Below are positions 44,220 to 50,689 of a stretch of DNA of 50,689 bases, piece after piece; position 1 is the first letter of the stretch, and each line of letters begins with the position of its first letter. The notes beneath the pieces are model-generated. The model was not told the origin of the DNA. It searched no databases and saw nothing but the letters and a program-made list of their open reading frames with translations. Origin of the DNA: JAZSMJ01 sp045535815 (GTDB lineage: Bacteria; Bacillota; Clostridia; Oscillospirales; CAG-272); NCBI GenBank assembly GCA_045535815.1, contig JAZSMJ010000001.1, positions 1-50,689 on the forward strand, written 5' to 3'. The translations under genes were made by a program, and so were the position numbers.

Positions 44220-45563
44220 TCAGTCTTTTTTCTTAAATCTTCCGCCGGGCAGGGAAGTTATAAGTCCCTTTATCTCAAGCATAGTAAGTACAGGCATTAC
44301 TTTTGATATAGGAATACCTGCTCTTGAAATCTCATCCGGTGAAATCGAAGCAGAGTCGGGAATAGCGTTATATACGCTTAACTCATTTTCGCTTAATTTA
44401 GACAGATCGACTTCTTTCTTGATCTGAGGAGCTTGAGCTGTATCATTTGTTTTTCTTACTTTTTGTTTGTTTTCTGATTTTTTATCTTTCGTGGTTGTTC
44501 GATTGGTTTTTTTCTCAAATCCTAACGGCTTAAAGCTTGGTGGAAGGGTTGGAGATTGGATATTTATCTCATCCTGAACGTCGTTTGCTTTATTCTTGTC
44601 AAACGATGTACCGGCAATCCTTTTCATAAGCCAATTACGCTTCGGGGATCTGAAGGAATCGATGTTTTCGATGTGAAGCTTTGCGGGATATATGTCAACA
44701 TATTCTTTTACTATGTCAACAGCACTCGTTATCATGTTTGCGCCGTTTTGTATGAGTGAATTTGTTCCGAGGCTTCTGAATTCGCCGACGTTTCCGGGAA
44801 GAGCATATATTTCTCTGCCTTGATAAAGTGCATGCCTTGCCGTTATCAAAGCCCCGCTTTGATAATCTGCTTCGATAATCAGTGCAGCCTGACACAGTCC
44901 GCTTATTATTCTGTTTCTCATCGGAAAGTTTGAACCAAAGGGCGGAGTTCCCGGCTTATATTCAGTTACTATAAGACCTTTTCTTTGTATATACATCCAA
45001 AGATCCGTGTTTTCTTCAGGATATATCCTGTCGATACCGCATCCAAGTACTGCAACGGTAATGCCTCCGGCATCGATACAGCCTTTATGCGCTCTTGCAT
45101 CTATTCCGGAAGCCATACCGCTTACTACTATAGCTCCGCTTTTTGCAAGATCATAGCCTATAGTATAAGCGTTTCTTGCACCGTAAGAAGACAATTTTCT
45201 CATGCCAACTACGGCAACGCAGAGATTATCGTCAATATTCGGTATTTTTCCGAGATAATACAGCACTATCGGTTTGGGTCTTATTCTATACAGTCGTTTG
45301 GGATAGTATTCCGAGTCGGCAGCTAACATACCGATGTTATTTTGTATACAGTATTCTTTTATGTGCTTGGCTTCGGACAGATCTTTGTTCAAAAGAGCGT
45401 TAATCGTCTTGGGCTTTAGTCCCTTAACCTCTTCGTATTCTTCTTTTTGTGCAGAATATATTTTATAAGCGTTTGCGTCAAAGTGGTCGAGCAATAGCTC
45501 CCCCGCCGTATTAGCAGGTCCGAGCGTACAGCTAAGCCATATCCAATACACTATATCAGACAT
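44220..45563 (-). CDS. dprA: DNA processing protein DprA
   Basis: A 447-aa protein that loads RecA on incoming single-stranded DNA in transformation. The Rossmann domain has VVGMRKLSSYG, VSGMASGIDARAHKG, VLGCGIDRIYPEEN and ALPGNVGEFRSLGTN. A Lys/Thr/Asn-rich linker of about 60 residues connects to a C-terminal winged-helix (SENELSVYNAIPDSA...). The protein is longer than usual because of this linker. GGGAG precedes the ATG at 45563. Confidence 0.95.
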   Translation of the reverse strand: MSDIVYWIWLSCTLGPANTAGELLLDHFDANAYKIYSAQKEEYEEVKGLKPKTINALLNKDLSEAKHIKEYCIQNNIGMLAADSEYYPKRLYRIRPKPIVLYYLGKIPNIDDNLCVAVVGMRKLSSYGARNAYTIGYDLAKSGAIVVSGMASGIDARAHKGCIDAGGITVAVLGCGIDRIYPEENTDLWMYIQRKGLIVTEYKPGTPPFGSNFPMRNRIISGLCQAALIIEADYQSGALITARHALYQGREIYALPGNVGEFRSLGTNSLIQNGANMITSAVDIVKEYVDIYPAKLHIENIDSFRSPKRNWLMKRIAGTSFDKNKANDVQDEINIQSPTLPPSFKPLGFEKKTNRTTTKDKKSENKQKVRKTNDTAQAPQIKKEVDLSKLSENELSVYNAIPDSASISPDEISRAGIPISKVMPVLTMLEIKGLITSLPGGRFKKKD

Positions 45564-45591
45564 TAAGAATAACTCCCTTTCTCCAAAGATA

Positions 45592-46386
45592 TTAATCGCT
45601 TTTACAGTTTTTGTACATTTCCCACATAAGCACCGACGAAGCAGATGAAACGTTCAAGGATTCGGTATTTGGATTCATCGGAATGATAATTATACCGCTG
45701 CATGCGTCTATTATATCGTCCGATATTCCGTGTCCCTCGTTTCCGACTACGAAGCAGGTTTTATTGTCGATGTTGATCTCGTTCAGTTTCTTTGATTCCT
45801 GACCAAGAGCGGCAGCGAGAACGTTGTATCCTAAGGCCTTCATGTTGTTTATTTCTGCCGTCATATCAGTACAAACAGATATTTTTTGTCTGAACAGCGA
45901 TCCCATAGAAGCTCTTATAGCCTTTGGATTGTATATATCTGCGCAGTCACTGCTTAATATAAGTCTGTCGATTTTGAAGGCATCCGCCGTTCTTATTATA
46001 GTTCCGAGATTTCCCGGATCACGAACAGAGCAGAGCGCAAAGCGAGATTCGTTTACATCCTCTTTTGATGATGCTTCAAATTTATGGATCTTCATCTTCT
46101 TGGCAATGCAAAAAATGCCTTGCGGTGAGCTTTCATCTGTAAGCTTGTCGTATACTGAGCTGTTAACGACGTACGTTGTAAAAGATGAGAAGAGGTTGCT
46201 GTTTTTCTGATAAATATCCTCACGGACAAATACCGAAGCTATCTCAATTCCGCACTTTAAAGCTTCGTTAAAAAGCTTCATGCCCTCGAAAAAAAACACT
46301 CCTGCCTCGTCTCTTCGTTTTTTATCTTTTAATTTTGTCGCATCAATAACCGTCTGATTCGAGCGGCTGCTAACGGTATACGTCAT
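45592..46386 (-). CDS. TrmH/SpoU family RNA 2'-O-methyltransferase
   Basis: A 264-aa SPOUT methyltransferase with an N-terminal L30e-like RNA-binding region (GVFFFEGMKLFNEAL) and a C-terminal trefoil knot (CSVRDPGNLGTIIRTADAF, VVGNEGHGISDD, IPMNPNTESLNVSSASSV). The target (23S rRNA or tRNA) cannot be told from the sequence. The frame runs 15 codons upstream, but AAGGAG at 46399-46394 sets the ATG at 46386. It is the first gene of the long minus-strand cluster. Confidence 0.92.
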   Translation of the reverse strand: MTYTVSSRSNQTVIDATKLKDKKRRDEAGVFFFEGMKLFNEALKCGIEIASVFVREDIYQKNSNLFSSFTTYVVNSSVYDKLTDESSPQGIFCIAKKMKIHKFEASSKEDVNESRFALCSVRDPGNLGTIIRTADAFKIDRLILSSDCADIYNPKAIRASMGSLFRQKISVCTDMTAEINNMKALGYNVLAAALGQESKKLNEINIDNKTCFVVGNEGHGISDDIIDACSGIIIIPMNPNTESLNVSSASSVLMWEMYKNCKSD

Positions 46387-46485
46387 CAAAAAACTCCTTG
46401 ATTTAAACAAAAAAGTTGGATTTTTTATCAAAAATTATGCTAAAAAATACTTTTACATAAGAATGAAATAATCAAGTAAATAAGA

Positions 46486-46510
46486 CAAAAACCCGGGATT
46501 TAACCCGGGT
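46486..46510 (-). terminator. Terminator of the infC-rpmI-rplT operon
   Basis: Arms ACCCGGG and CCCGGGT (46510-46504 and 46497-46491), 6-nt loop, then TTTTTG on the minus strand. Confidence 0.92.
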
Positions 46511-46520
46511 ATTTGATTGA

Positions 46521-46874
46521 TTATAACGCAGCTTTAGCTTTTTCTACGAGTGTAGCAAATGCATCCTTGTCGGATACAGCAATTTCAGCAAGCATCTTTC
46601 TGTTGAGGTTGATGCCGGCAAGCTTAAGACCGTGCATAAACTGAGAATAGTTGATGCCGTTTACCTTAGCCTGTGCGGAAATTCTTGTAATCCAGAGAGA
46701 ACGGAAATCTCTCTTCTTAAGTTTACGGCCGATAAAAGCATAGTTACCGCTTTTCATTACGGCCTGTTTAGCCATCTTAAAGTGTTTGCTCTTTGAGCCC
46801 CAGTAACCCTTGGCAAGCTTGAGAACCTTATTTCTTCTCTTGCGGGTCATCATAGCGCCTTTAACTCTTGCCAT
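46521..46874 (-). CDS. rplT: 50S ribosomal protein L20
   Basis: A 117-aa 23S rRNA-binding assembly protein, very basic at the N-terminus (MARVKGAMMTRKRRNKVLKL), with the conserved SLWITRISAQAK and SQFMHGLKLAGINLNRKML segments. In Firmicutes, L20 also represses its own operon by binding the infC leader. AGGAGG precedes the ATG. Confidence 0.98.
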   Translation of the reverse strand: MARVKGAMMTRKRRNKVLKLAKGYWGSKSKHFKMAKQAVMKSGNYAFIGRKLKKRDFRSLWITRISAQAKVNGINYSQFMHGLKLAGINLNRKMLAEIAVSDKDAFATLVEKAKAAL

Positions 46875-46931
46875 TTTATTTTCCTCCTGATAATTACACT
46901 AATTAGATTAAAATTTGACGGTATAAAACGA

Positions 46932-47129
46932 TTATGCGTAAGGAATAAGCTTCTTGATAGCGGGAGCCATGGATTCGCTGAGAACAGAAGACTTTCTGAG
47001 CGATCTCTTACGCTTTGCGTTCTTAAGACCGAGATTGTGGCGGTGATGAGAATGGTTCATCTTAACCTTGCCGGATTTTGTAAGCGAAAATCTTTTCGCA
47101 GTTGCTTTATGTGACTTGATCTTTCCCAT
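46932..47129 (-). CDS. rpmI: 50S ribosomal protein L35
   Basis: A 65-aa basic ribosomal protein with KSHKATAKRFSLTKSGKVK and NHSHHRHNLGLKNAKRKR-type sequence, diagnostic for L35. AAAGGAG lies before the ATG. It is 16 nt after infC and 57 nt before rplT, the canonical order. Confidence 0.98.
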   Translation of the reverse strand: MGKIKSHKATAKRFSLTKSGKVKMNHSHHRHNLGLKNAKRKRSLRKSSVLSESMAPAIKKLIPYA

Positions 47130-47145
47130 TTTTTGGAATCTCCTT

Positions 47146-47703
47146 TCATTTATTGGCAGTTGGCTTTATGGGAGCCAAAAACATTGTCATTGAACGACCT
47201 TCAAGCACCGGAGGCTTATCAACAGCTCCGACATCTTCGCAAGCCTTTTGGAATTTATCGAGTAATTCACGTCCGATATCCTGATGAGCCATCTGTCTGC
47301 CCTTGAACTTAACGATAACTCTTACCTTGTTACCGCTCGTCAAAAAACGGTGAGCATGGTTTACCTTGGTGTTGAAATCGTTAGTATCGATGTGGCAGGA
47401 AAGCTGTATCTCCTTGATATCTATGACCTGCTGCTTTTTGCGGGCTTCCTTTTCACGTTTGTCTCTCTCAAAACGGAACTTACCGTAATCCATTATGCGG
47501 CATACGGGCGGATCTGCTGTAGCTGCGATAAGCACAAGGTCATATCCGTCTTCGGCTGCTCTGTTGATAGCATCGAGAACGGTAAGAAGACCGAGCTGTT
47601 CGCCTTCCGCATCAATAACGCGTACAGTCTTTGATGATTCAAAGCCCGCTTGAGTGATGATCTCCTCATTGATAAAGGAATCCTTAGAATTGCCTTTTCT
47701 TAT
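47146..47703 (-). CDS. infC: Translation initiation factor IF-3 with a probable AUA start
   Basis: IF-3 binds the 30S subunit and checks start codons and initiator tRNA. Family motifs include FINEEI, VRVIDAEGEQLGLL, VCRIMDYGKFRFERDKREKEA and VIVKFKGRQMAHQDIG, and the C-terminal end is complete. The frame is open to a GTG at 47766 and an ATG at 47757, but both lie in the 5' arm of the leader terminator. The only strong ribosome site, GGAGG (47717-47713), points 9 nt on to an in-frame ATA at 47703. Starting there gives 185 aa, a normal IF-3 length. Known infC genes often use AUU. Confidence 0.9.
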   Translation of the reverse strand: MRKGNSKDSFINEEIITQAGFESSKTVRVIDAEGEQLGLLTVLDAINRAAEDGYDLVLIAATADPPVCRIMDYGKFRFERDKREKEARKKQQVIDIKEIQLSCHIDTNDFNTKVNHAHRFLTSGNKVRVIVKFKGRQMAHQDIGRELLDKFQKACEDVGAVDKPPVLEGRSMTMFLAPIKPTANK

Positions 47704-47717
47704 GTCAAAGCACCTCC
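47701..47717 (-). promoter_or_regulatory. infC ribosome site and putative AUA start codon
   Basis: GGAGG (47717-47713), 9-nt spacer, ATA (47703-47701), then AGA AAA GGC in the IF-3 frame. No ATG, GTG or TTG is in frame within the following ten codons. The nearby TTG (47708-47706) is in another frame and reaches a stop after one further codon. Confidence 0.7.
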
Positions 47718-47719
47718 AT

Positions 47720-47767
47720 AAAAAAATGTGCGATAGGAACTTATAAAAAGAATGCATTCCCCGCACA
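47720..47767 (-). terminator. Attenuator terminator in the infC leader
   Basis: Minus strand TGTGCG (47767-47762) and CGCACA (47732-47727) close a stem that also pairs GGAA with TTCC, followed by a run of seven T. It lies just before the infC ribosome site, within the roughly 170-nt leader starting near 47872. This is the position of the L20-responsive leader described in Bacillus. Confidence 0.75.
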
Positions 47768-47878
47768 ACAACTCAAACGCAAATCACAAAAGAGATTCAC
47801 GCAAAATTATTAACCAACGGTCATATAAAAGATGCCGAGGTGAGAACGGAAAATGTTCTGCTTCCTTTTTACTTTGAA

Positions 47879-47908
47879 AGTATACCACACACGAAATCGT
47901 TTTGTCAA
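47879..47908 (-). promoter_or_regulatory. Promoter for infC-rpmI-rplT
   Basis: Minus strand TTGACA (47908-47903), an 18-nt spacer and TATACT (47884-47879) with an extended -10 TG. Confidence 0.85.
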
Positions 47909-47988
47909 TAGCTTTTTGAGATTTTTTTGCATTTTTTGTGTTTTTGTTGTAAAAATTTTCTATTCCTATTTATTTTGAGGAAAATGTG

Positions 47989-47997
47989 TGATATAAT
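47989..47997 (+). promoter_or_regulatory. Extended -10 promoter for asnB
   Basis: TGA followed by TATAAT (47992-47997). The -35 region (TTTATT at 47969) is poor. The leader is about 63 nt. Confidence 0.6.
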
Positions 47998-48066
47998 ACT
48001 TTGAAATGGATAGTAACTTTCGATGTATGCTTTTGTAAGAACGGATTGCAGAAAGGAAAAAAAGCA

Positions 48067-49899
48067 ATGTGCGGATTTGTCGGATTTACTGGCAGACTTG
48101 AAAATAAAAAAGAGATACTGAACAAAATGATGGACCGTATAGTCCACAGGGGACCGGATATGTCGGGCTCGTATTGCGAGGACGATATTGCCCTTGGCTT
48201 CAGAAGACTGAGTATAATAGACCTCAGTGAAAACGGAAAACAGCCGATGTCAAACGAGGACGGCTCTGTCGTTGCCGTTTATAACGGAGAGATATATAAT
48301 TTCCTTGAAATAAGAGAAGAGCTTTTATCAAAAGGGCATATTTTCAAAACCAACTGTGACAGCGAGGTATTGCTTCACGGATATGAAGAATACGGAACTG
48401 AAATAGTAAACAAGCTTCGCGGAATGTATGCATTCGTTATCTGGAATCAGAAGGACGGCTCGCTTTTCGGAGCAAGAGATATTTTCGGTATAAAGCCGTT
48501 TTATTACTCAAAGCTAAAGGACGGAGGATTATTATTCGGCTCTGAGATAAAGAGCTTTCTTGACCATCCGTGCTTTGTAAAGGCCGTTAATAAAAACGCA
48601 TTGAGACCTTATCTTACCTTCCAATATTCCTCAATGGAAGAGACCTTCTTTAAAGGGGTATACAAGCTTCCGCCTGCTCATTATTTTACCTTCAAAGACG
48701 GAAAAATGGATATAAAGCGTTATTGGGACGCTGACTTTACCGAGAGTGCAGGTGACTTCAATCAGACTGTAGACAGACTTGACGAATGTATAAATGAATC
48801 GGTTAAGGCACATAAAATAAGCGACGTAAAGGTCGGATCGTTTTTATCGGGTGGCGTTGATTCAAGCTATATAACTTCTTCGCTTATGCCGGACAAGACG
48901 TTTTCGGTAGGCTTTAACTACGATAGATTTAATGAAACCGATTATGCAAAAGAGCTTTCGGATATTCTCGGAATAGAGAATTACCGCCGGATGATATCGG
49001 CAGACGATTGCTTTGATGCATTCCCGACAATACAGTATCATATGGATGAGCCTCAGTCAAATCCCTCTTCGGTACCGCTTTATTTTCTTGCAAAGCTTGC
49101 AAGGGAGCACGTGACCGTCGTTCTTTCGGGGGAAGGTGCTGATGAAATTTTTGCGGGATACGAATGGTATGACGAAACGAAAGCAATGCGCAAATATAAG
49201 AAGATACCGCAATTTTTAAGAATTATGGCTGCGTCAGTCGCAAAACATCTGCCTTATTTCAAGGGGCATGATTTCATTATCAAGGGCAGCGGTAGACCCG
49301 AGGATTATTTTATCGGACAAGCGCTTGTGTTTACCGAAAAGGAAGCCGGGAAAATACTTGCAAAGGGCTGTGAAAACGGACCGTCGCCTTATGAGGTTAC
49401 AAATAAGGTGTATTCACGTGTCAAGAAAAAAGATGAGCTGACAAAAAAGCAGTATCTTGACCTTAATCTTTGGCTTCCCGGAGATATTCTCCTTAAGGCT
49501 GATAAAATGAGTATGGCTCATTCCCTTGAGCTCAGGGTTCCGTTCCTTGATAAAAAGGTTATGGAATTTGCTCAGGCTCTTCCGTCATCATTCAAAATTA
49601 ACGGAAAGAACACCAAATACGTCTTGAGAAAAGCAGCTAATAAAACGGTGCCCGATGAATGGGCTGACAGAATTAAGATGGGATTTCCGGTACCGATCAG
49701 ATTCTGGCTTCGCGAGGATAAATATTACGGGATAGTAAAGGAATATTTTTCCTCTGAATATGCATCCGAATTTTTTGATCAAGGTGCAATTCTCGATCTG
49801 CTTGAGGATCACAAAAACGGTAAGGCTAACAATCAGAGAAAAATATGGACTGTCTTCACGTTTCTTGTGTGGTATAAGGTTTTCTTCATAGATAACTGA
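48067..49899 (+). CDS. asnB: Asparagine synthetase (glutamine-hydrolysing)
   Basis: A 610-aa amidotransferase. Cys2, the glutaminase nucleophile, follows the initiator Met (MCGFVGFTG), then RGPDMSG, VYNGEIYNF and GSEIKSF of the class II glutaminase domain. The synthetase domain has the pyrophosphate loop SGGVDSS (261-267) and SGEGADEIFAGY. The frame is open 22 codons upstream, but Cys2 and AAAGGA fix the start at 48067. It could make free asparagine or, like some AsnB/AsnH homologues, amidate a cell-wall or peptide substrate. The next gene encodes an ATP-grasp enzyme whose ribosome site overlaps the asnB stop. Confidence 0.93.
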   Translation: MCGFVGFTGRLENKKEILNKMMDRIVHRGPDMSGSYCEDDIALGFRRLSIIDLSENGKQPMSNEDGSVVAVYNGEIYNFLEIREELLSKGHIFKTNCDSEVLLHGYEEYGTEIVNKLRGMYAFVIWNQKDGSLFGARDIFGIKPFYYSKLKDGGLLFGSEIKSFLDHPCFVKAVNKNALRPYLTFQYSSMEETFFKGVYKLPPAHYFTFKDGKMDIKRYWDADFTESAGDFNQTVDRLDECINESVKAHKISDVKVGSFLSGGVDSSYITSSLMPDKTFSVGFNYDRFNETDYAKELSDILGIENYRRMISADDCFDAFPTIQYHMDEPQSNPSSVPLYFLAKLAREHVTVVLSGEGADEIFAGYEWYDETKAMRKYKKIPQFLRIMAASVAKHLPYFKGHDFIIKGSGRPEDYFIGQALVFTEKEAGKILAKGCENGPSPYEVTNKVYSRVKKKDELTKKQYLDLNLWLPGDILLKADKMSMAHSLELRVPFLDKKVMEFAQALPSSFKINGKNTKYVLRKAANKTVPDEWADRIKMGFPVPIRFWLREDKYYGIVKEYFSSEYASEFFDQGAILDLLEDHKNGKANNQRKIWTVFTFLVWYKVFFIDN

Positions 49900-49912
49900 G
49901 GAGGAATTTATT

Positions 49913-50671
49913 TTGAATAAAAAAGCGCTTATTCCGGTTCTGCTCGGAGCTGATCTGAACTGTTACAGCGTTGCCAGAGCATTTCACGAAAAATATAAAG
50001 TGAACTCCTATGCATTCGGAAGATATGCAATAGGAGCTACTGCAAACTCAAAAATAATCAATTTCAGAGCGGTAGAAAATCTTAATACGGAAGATGTTCT
50101 CTTAAAAACACTTGAGGACTTTGCAAAAGAGCATCTCGATGCCGATCTTATTGCAATGGGATGCACTGATGAGTACGTAGAGCTTCTCTCGGCACTCAAG
50201 ACCAAGCTTCCTCAGTATACCATCCCGTATATTGACAGAGAATTGCTTGATCGGCTTGTATCTAAAGACGTTTTTTATGATTATTGCGAAAAATACGCAA
50301 TACCGTATCCCAAGACGGTCGTTTTATCGAACGGAGATACTCTTGATAACGTTGATATAGAATATCCAATGATCATAAAGCCTGCACTCAGCTCGCTTTA
50401 CTGGAAAACTCCTTTTGACGGAATGAAAAAGGTTTACAGGGCAAAAAGCAGGGCAGAAGCGGAAACGATACTAAACAGCATATTCGGAAGCGGTTACAGC
50501 GGCAAGGTGATACTTCAGGATACAATACCAGGAAACGACTCTTCAATGAGAGTTCTTACCTGTTATTCCGACAGCAAGGGTAAGGTCAGAATGATGTGTC
50601 TCGGACACGTTCTTCTTGAGGAGCACACGCCTAAGGGGCTTGGAAATCACGCTGCCATCATCACTGAATAA
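49913..50671 (+). CDS. ATP-grasp ligase, apparently truncated
   Basis: A 252-aa N-terminal part of an ATP-grasp carboxylate-amine ligase. There is a pre-ATP-grasp domain to about residue 110, then the ATP-binding region with SKDVFYDYCEKYAIPYPKT, YPMIIKPALSSLYW and VILQDTIPGNDSSM. The reading frame stops right after GLGNHAAIITE, before the Mg-binding Glu/Asn region that all active members need. Homologues are about 380-420 aa. The stop lies 18 nt from the window end, so a frameshift, a sequencing error or true truncation are all possible. The start is TTG with AGGAGG 8 nt upstream. It resembles D-aspartate ligase-type enzymes in outline, but specificity is unknown. Confidence 0.72.
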   Translation: MNKKALIPVLLGADLNCYSVARAFHEKYKVNSYAFGRYAIGATANSKIINFRAVENLNTEDVLLKTLEDFAKEHLDADLIAMGCTDEYVELLSALKTKLPQYTIPYIDRELLDRLVSKDVFYDYCEKYAIPYPKTVVLSNGDTLDNVDIEYPMIIKPALSSLYWKTPFDGMKKVYRAKSRAEAETILNSIFGSGYSGKVILQDTIPGNDSSMRVLTCYSDSKGKVRMMCLGHVLLEEHTPKGLGNHAAIITE

Positions 50672-50689
50672 AGTCGGAGGCCAAGCGGT

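Noticed and set aside
47704..47766. GTG (47766) or ATG (47757) as the infC start
   Set aside because: Both lie in the 5' arm of the attenuator hairpin, lack a convincing Shine-Dalgarno, and add a poorly IF-3-like hydrophobic extension.
1..50689. CRISPR arrays, tRNA or rRNA genes, insertion sequences, prophage, toxin-antitoxin or defence cassettes
   Set aside because: No regularly spaced repeats, cloverleaf-like sequences, transposase or integrase motifs or defence-type gene groups were found on reading both strands.

Overview
The window is an AT-rich chromosomal segment from a Gram-positive member of the Clostridia (Bacillota), probably an uncultured gut-type lineage. The evidence is the gene content and order: yajC with a TIGR04086 membrane gene, plsX-rnc-radical SAM-smc-ftsY, dprA-topA-trmFO, nadD-yqeK-LCP-rsfS-leuS, infC-rpmI-rplT behind an attenuator leader, a MecA adaptor, an SLH-domain surface protein, GGAGG-type ribosome binding sites and TTGACA/TATAAT promoters. 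No tRNA, rRNA, CRISPR array, prophage, integrase or transposase was found. It is mostly housekeeping core genome, and I do not see a clear new multi-gene defence or biosynthetic system.

Layout. 1-8.9 kb (+): YajC and a small membrane protein, acyl carrier protein with a mannitol-1-phosphate dehydrogenase-like gene, a two-gene ABC exporter behind a strong promoter, and a large GH36-like glycosidase. 8.9-11.6 kb (-): MoxR ATPase, DUF58 and DUF4129-like proteins as a tight operon. 11.7-20.1 kb (+): rimM-trmD-murJ, a giant cell-wall enzyme joining a DigH/GHL10-type glycosidase to an N-acetylmuramoyl-L-alanine amidase, MecA, a 4Fe-4S uracil-DNA glycosylase and an AEC transporter. 20.1-22.9 kb (-): an SLH surface protein. 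23.2-26.2 kb (+): a zinc-ribbon protein, an ABC-F ATPase and a methyltransferase with foreign-looking codon context. 26.4-46.4 kb (-): a DUF2500 protein, rpsU (58 codons), then a nearly gapless run of 15 genes transcribed trmH-like, dprA, topA, trmFO, plsX, rnc, radical SAM, smc, ftsY, rdgB, nadD, yqeK, LCP, rsfS, leuS. 46.5-47.9 kb (-): infC-rpmI-rplT. 48-50.7 kb (+): asparagine synthetase and an apparently truncated ATP-grasp ligase.

Functional threads. Cell envelope: MurJ, the DigH-amidase fusion, LCP ligase, SLH protein, ACP and PlsX, and possibly asnB plus ATP-grasp. Translation and RNA: RimM, TrmD, TrmFO, TrmH-like, RsfS, LeuS, S21, L20, L35, IF-3, RNase III. Chromosome and DNA: SMC, TopA, DprA, UDG, RdgB. 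Protein export: YajC and FtsY.

The observations most worth a second look are the single-chain DigH-amidase fusion, an infC gene whose only well-placed start is a non-canonical AUA behind an attenuator, a topA start separated from its Shine-Dalgarno by a compact hairpin, a terminator-like hairpin that contains the next gene's Shine-Dalgarno after yajC, a structured leader on the SLH gene, and a codon-boundary preference for ACGT that the methyltransferase gene does not follow.
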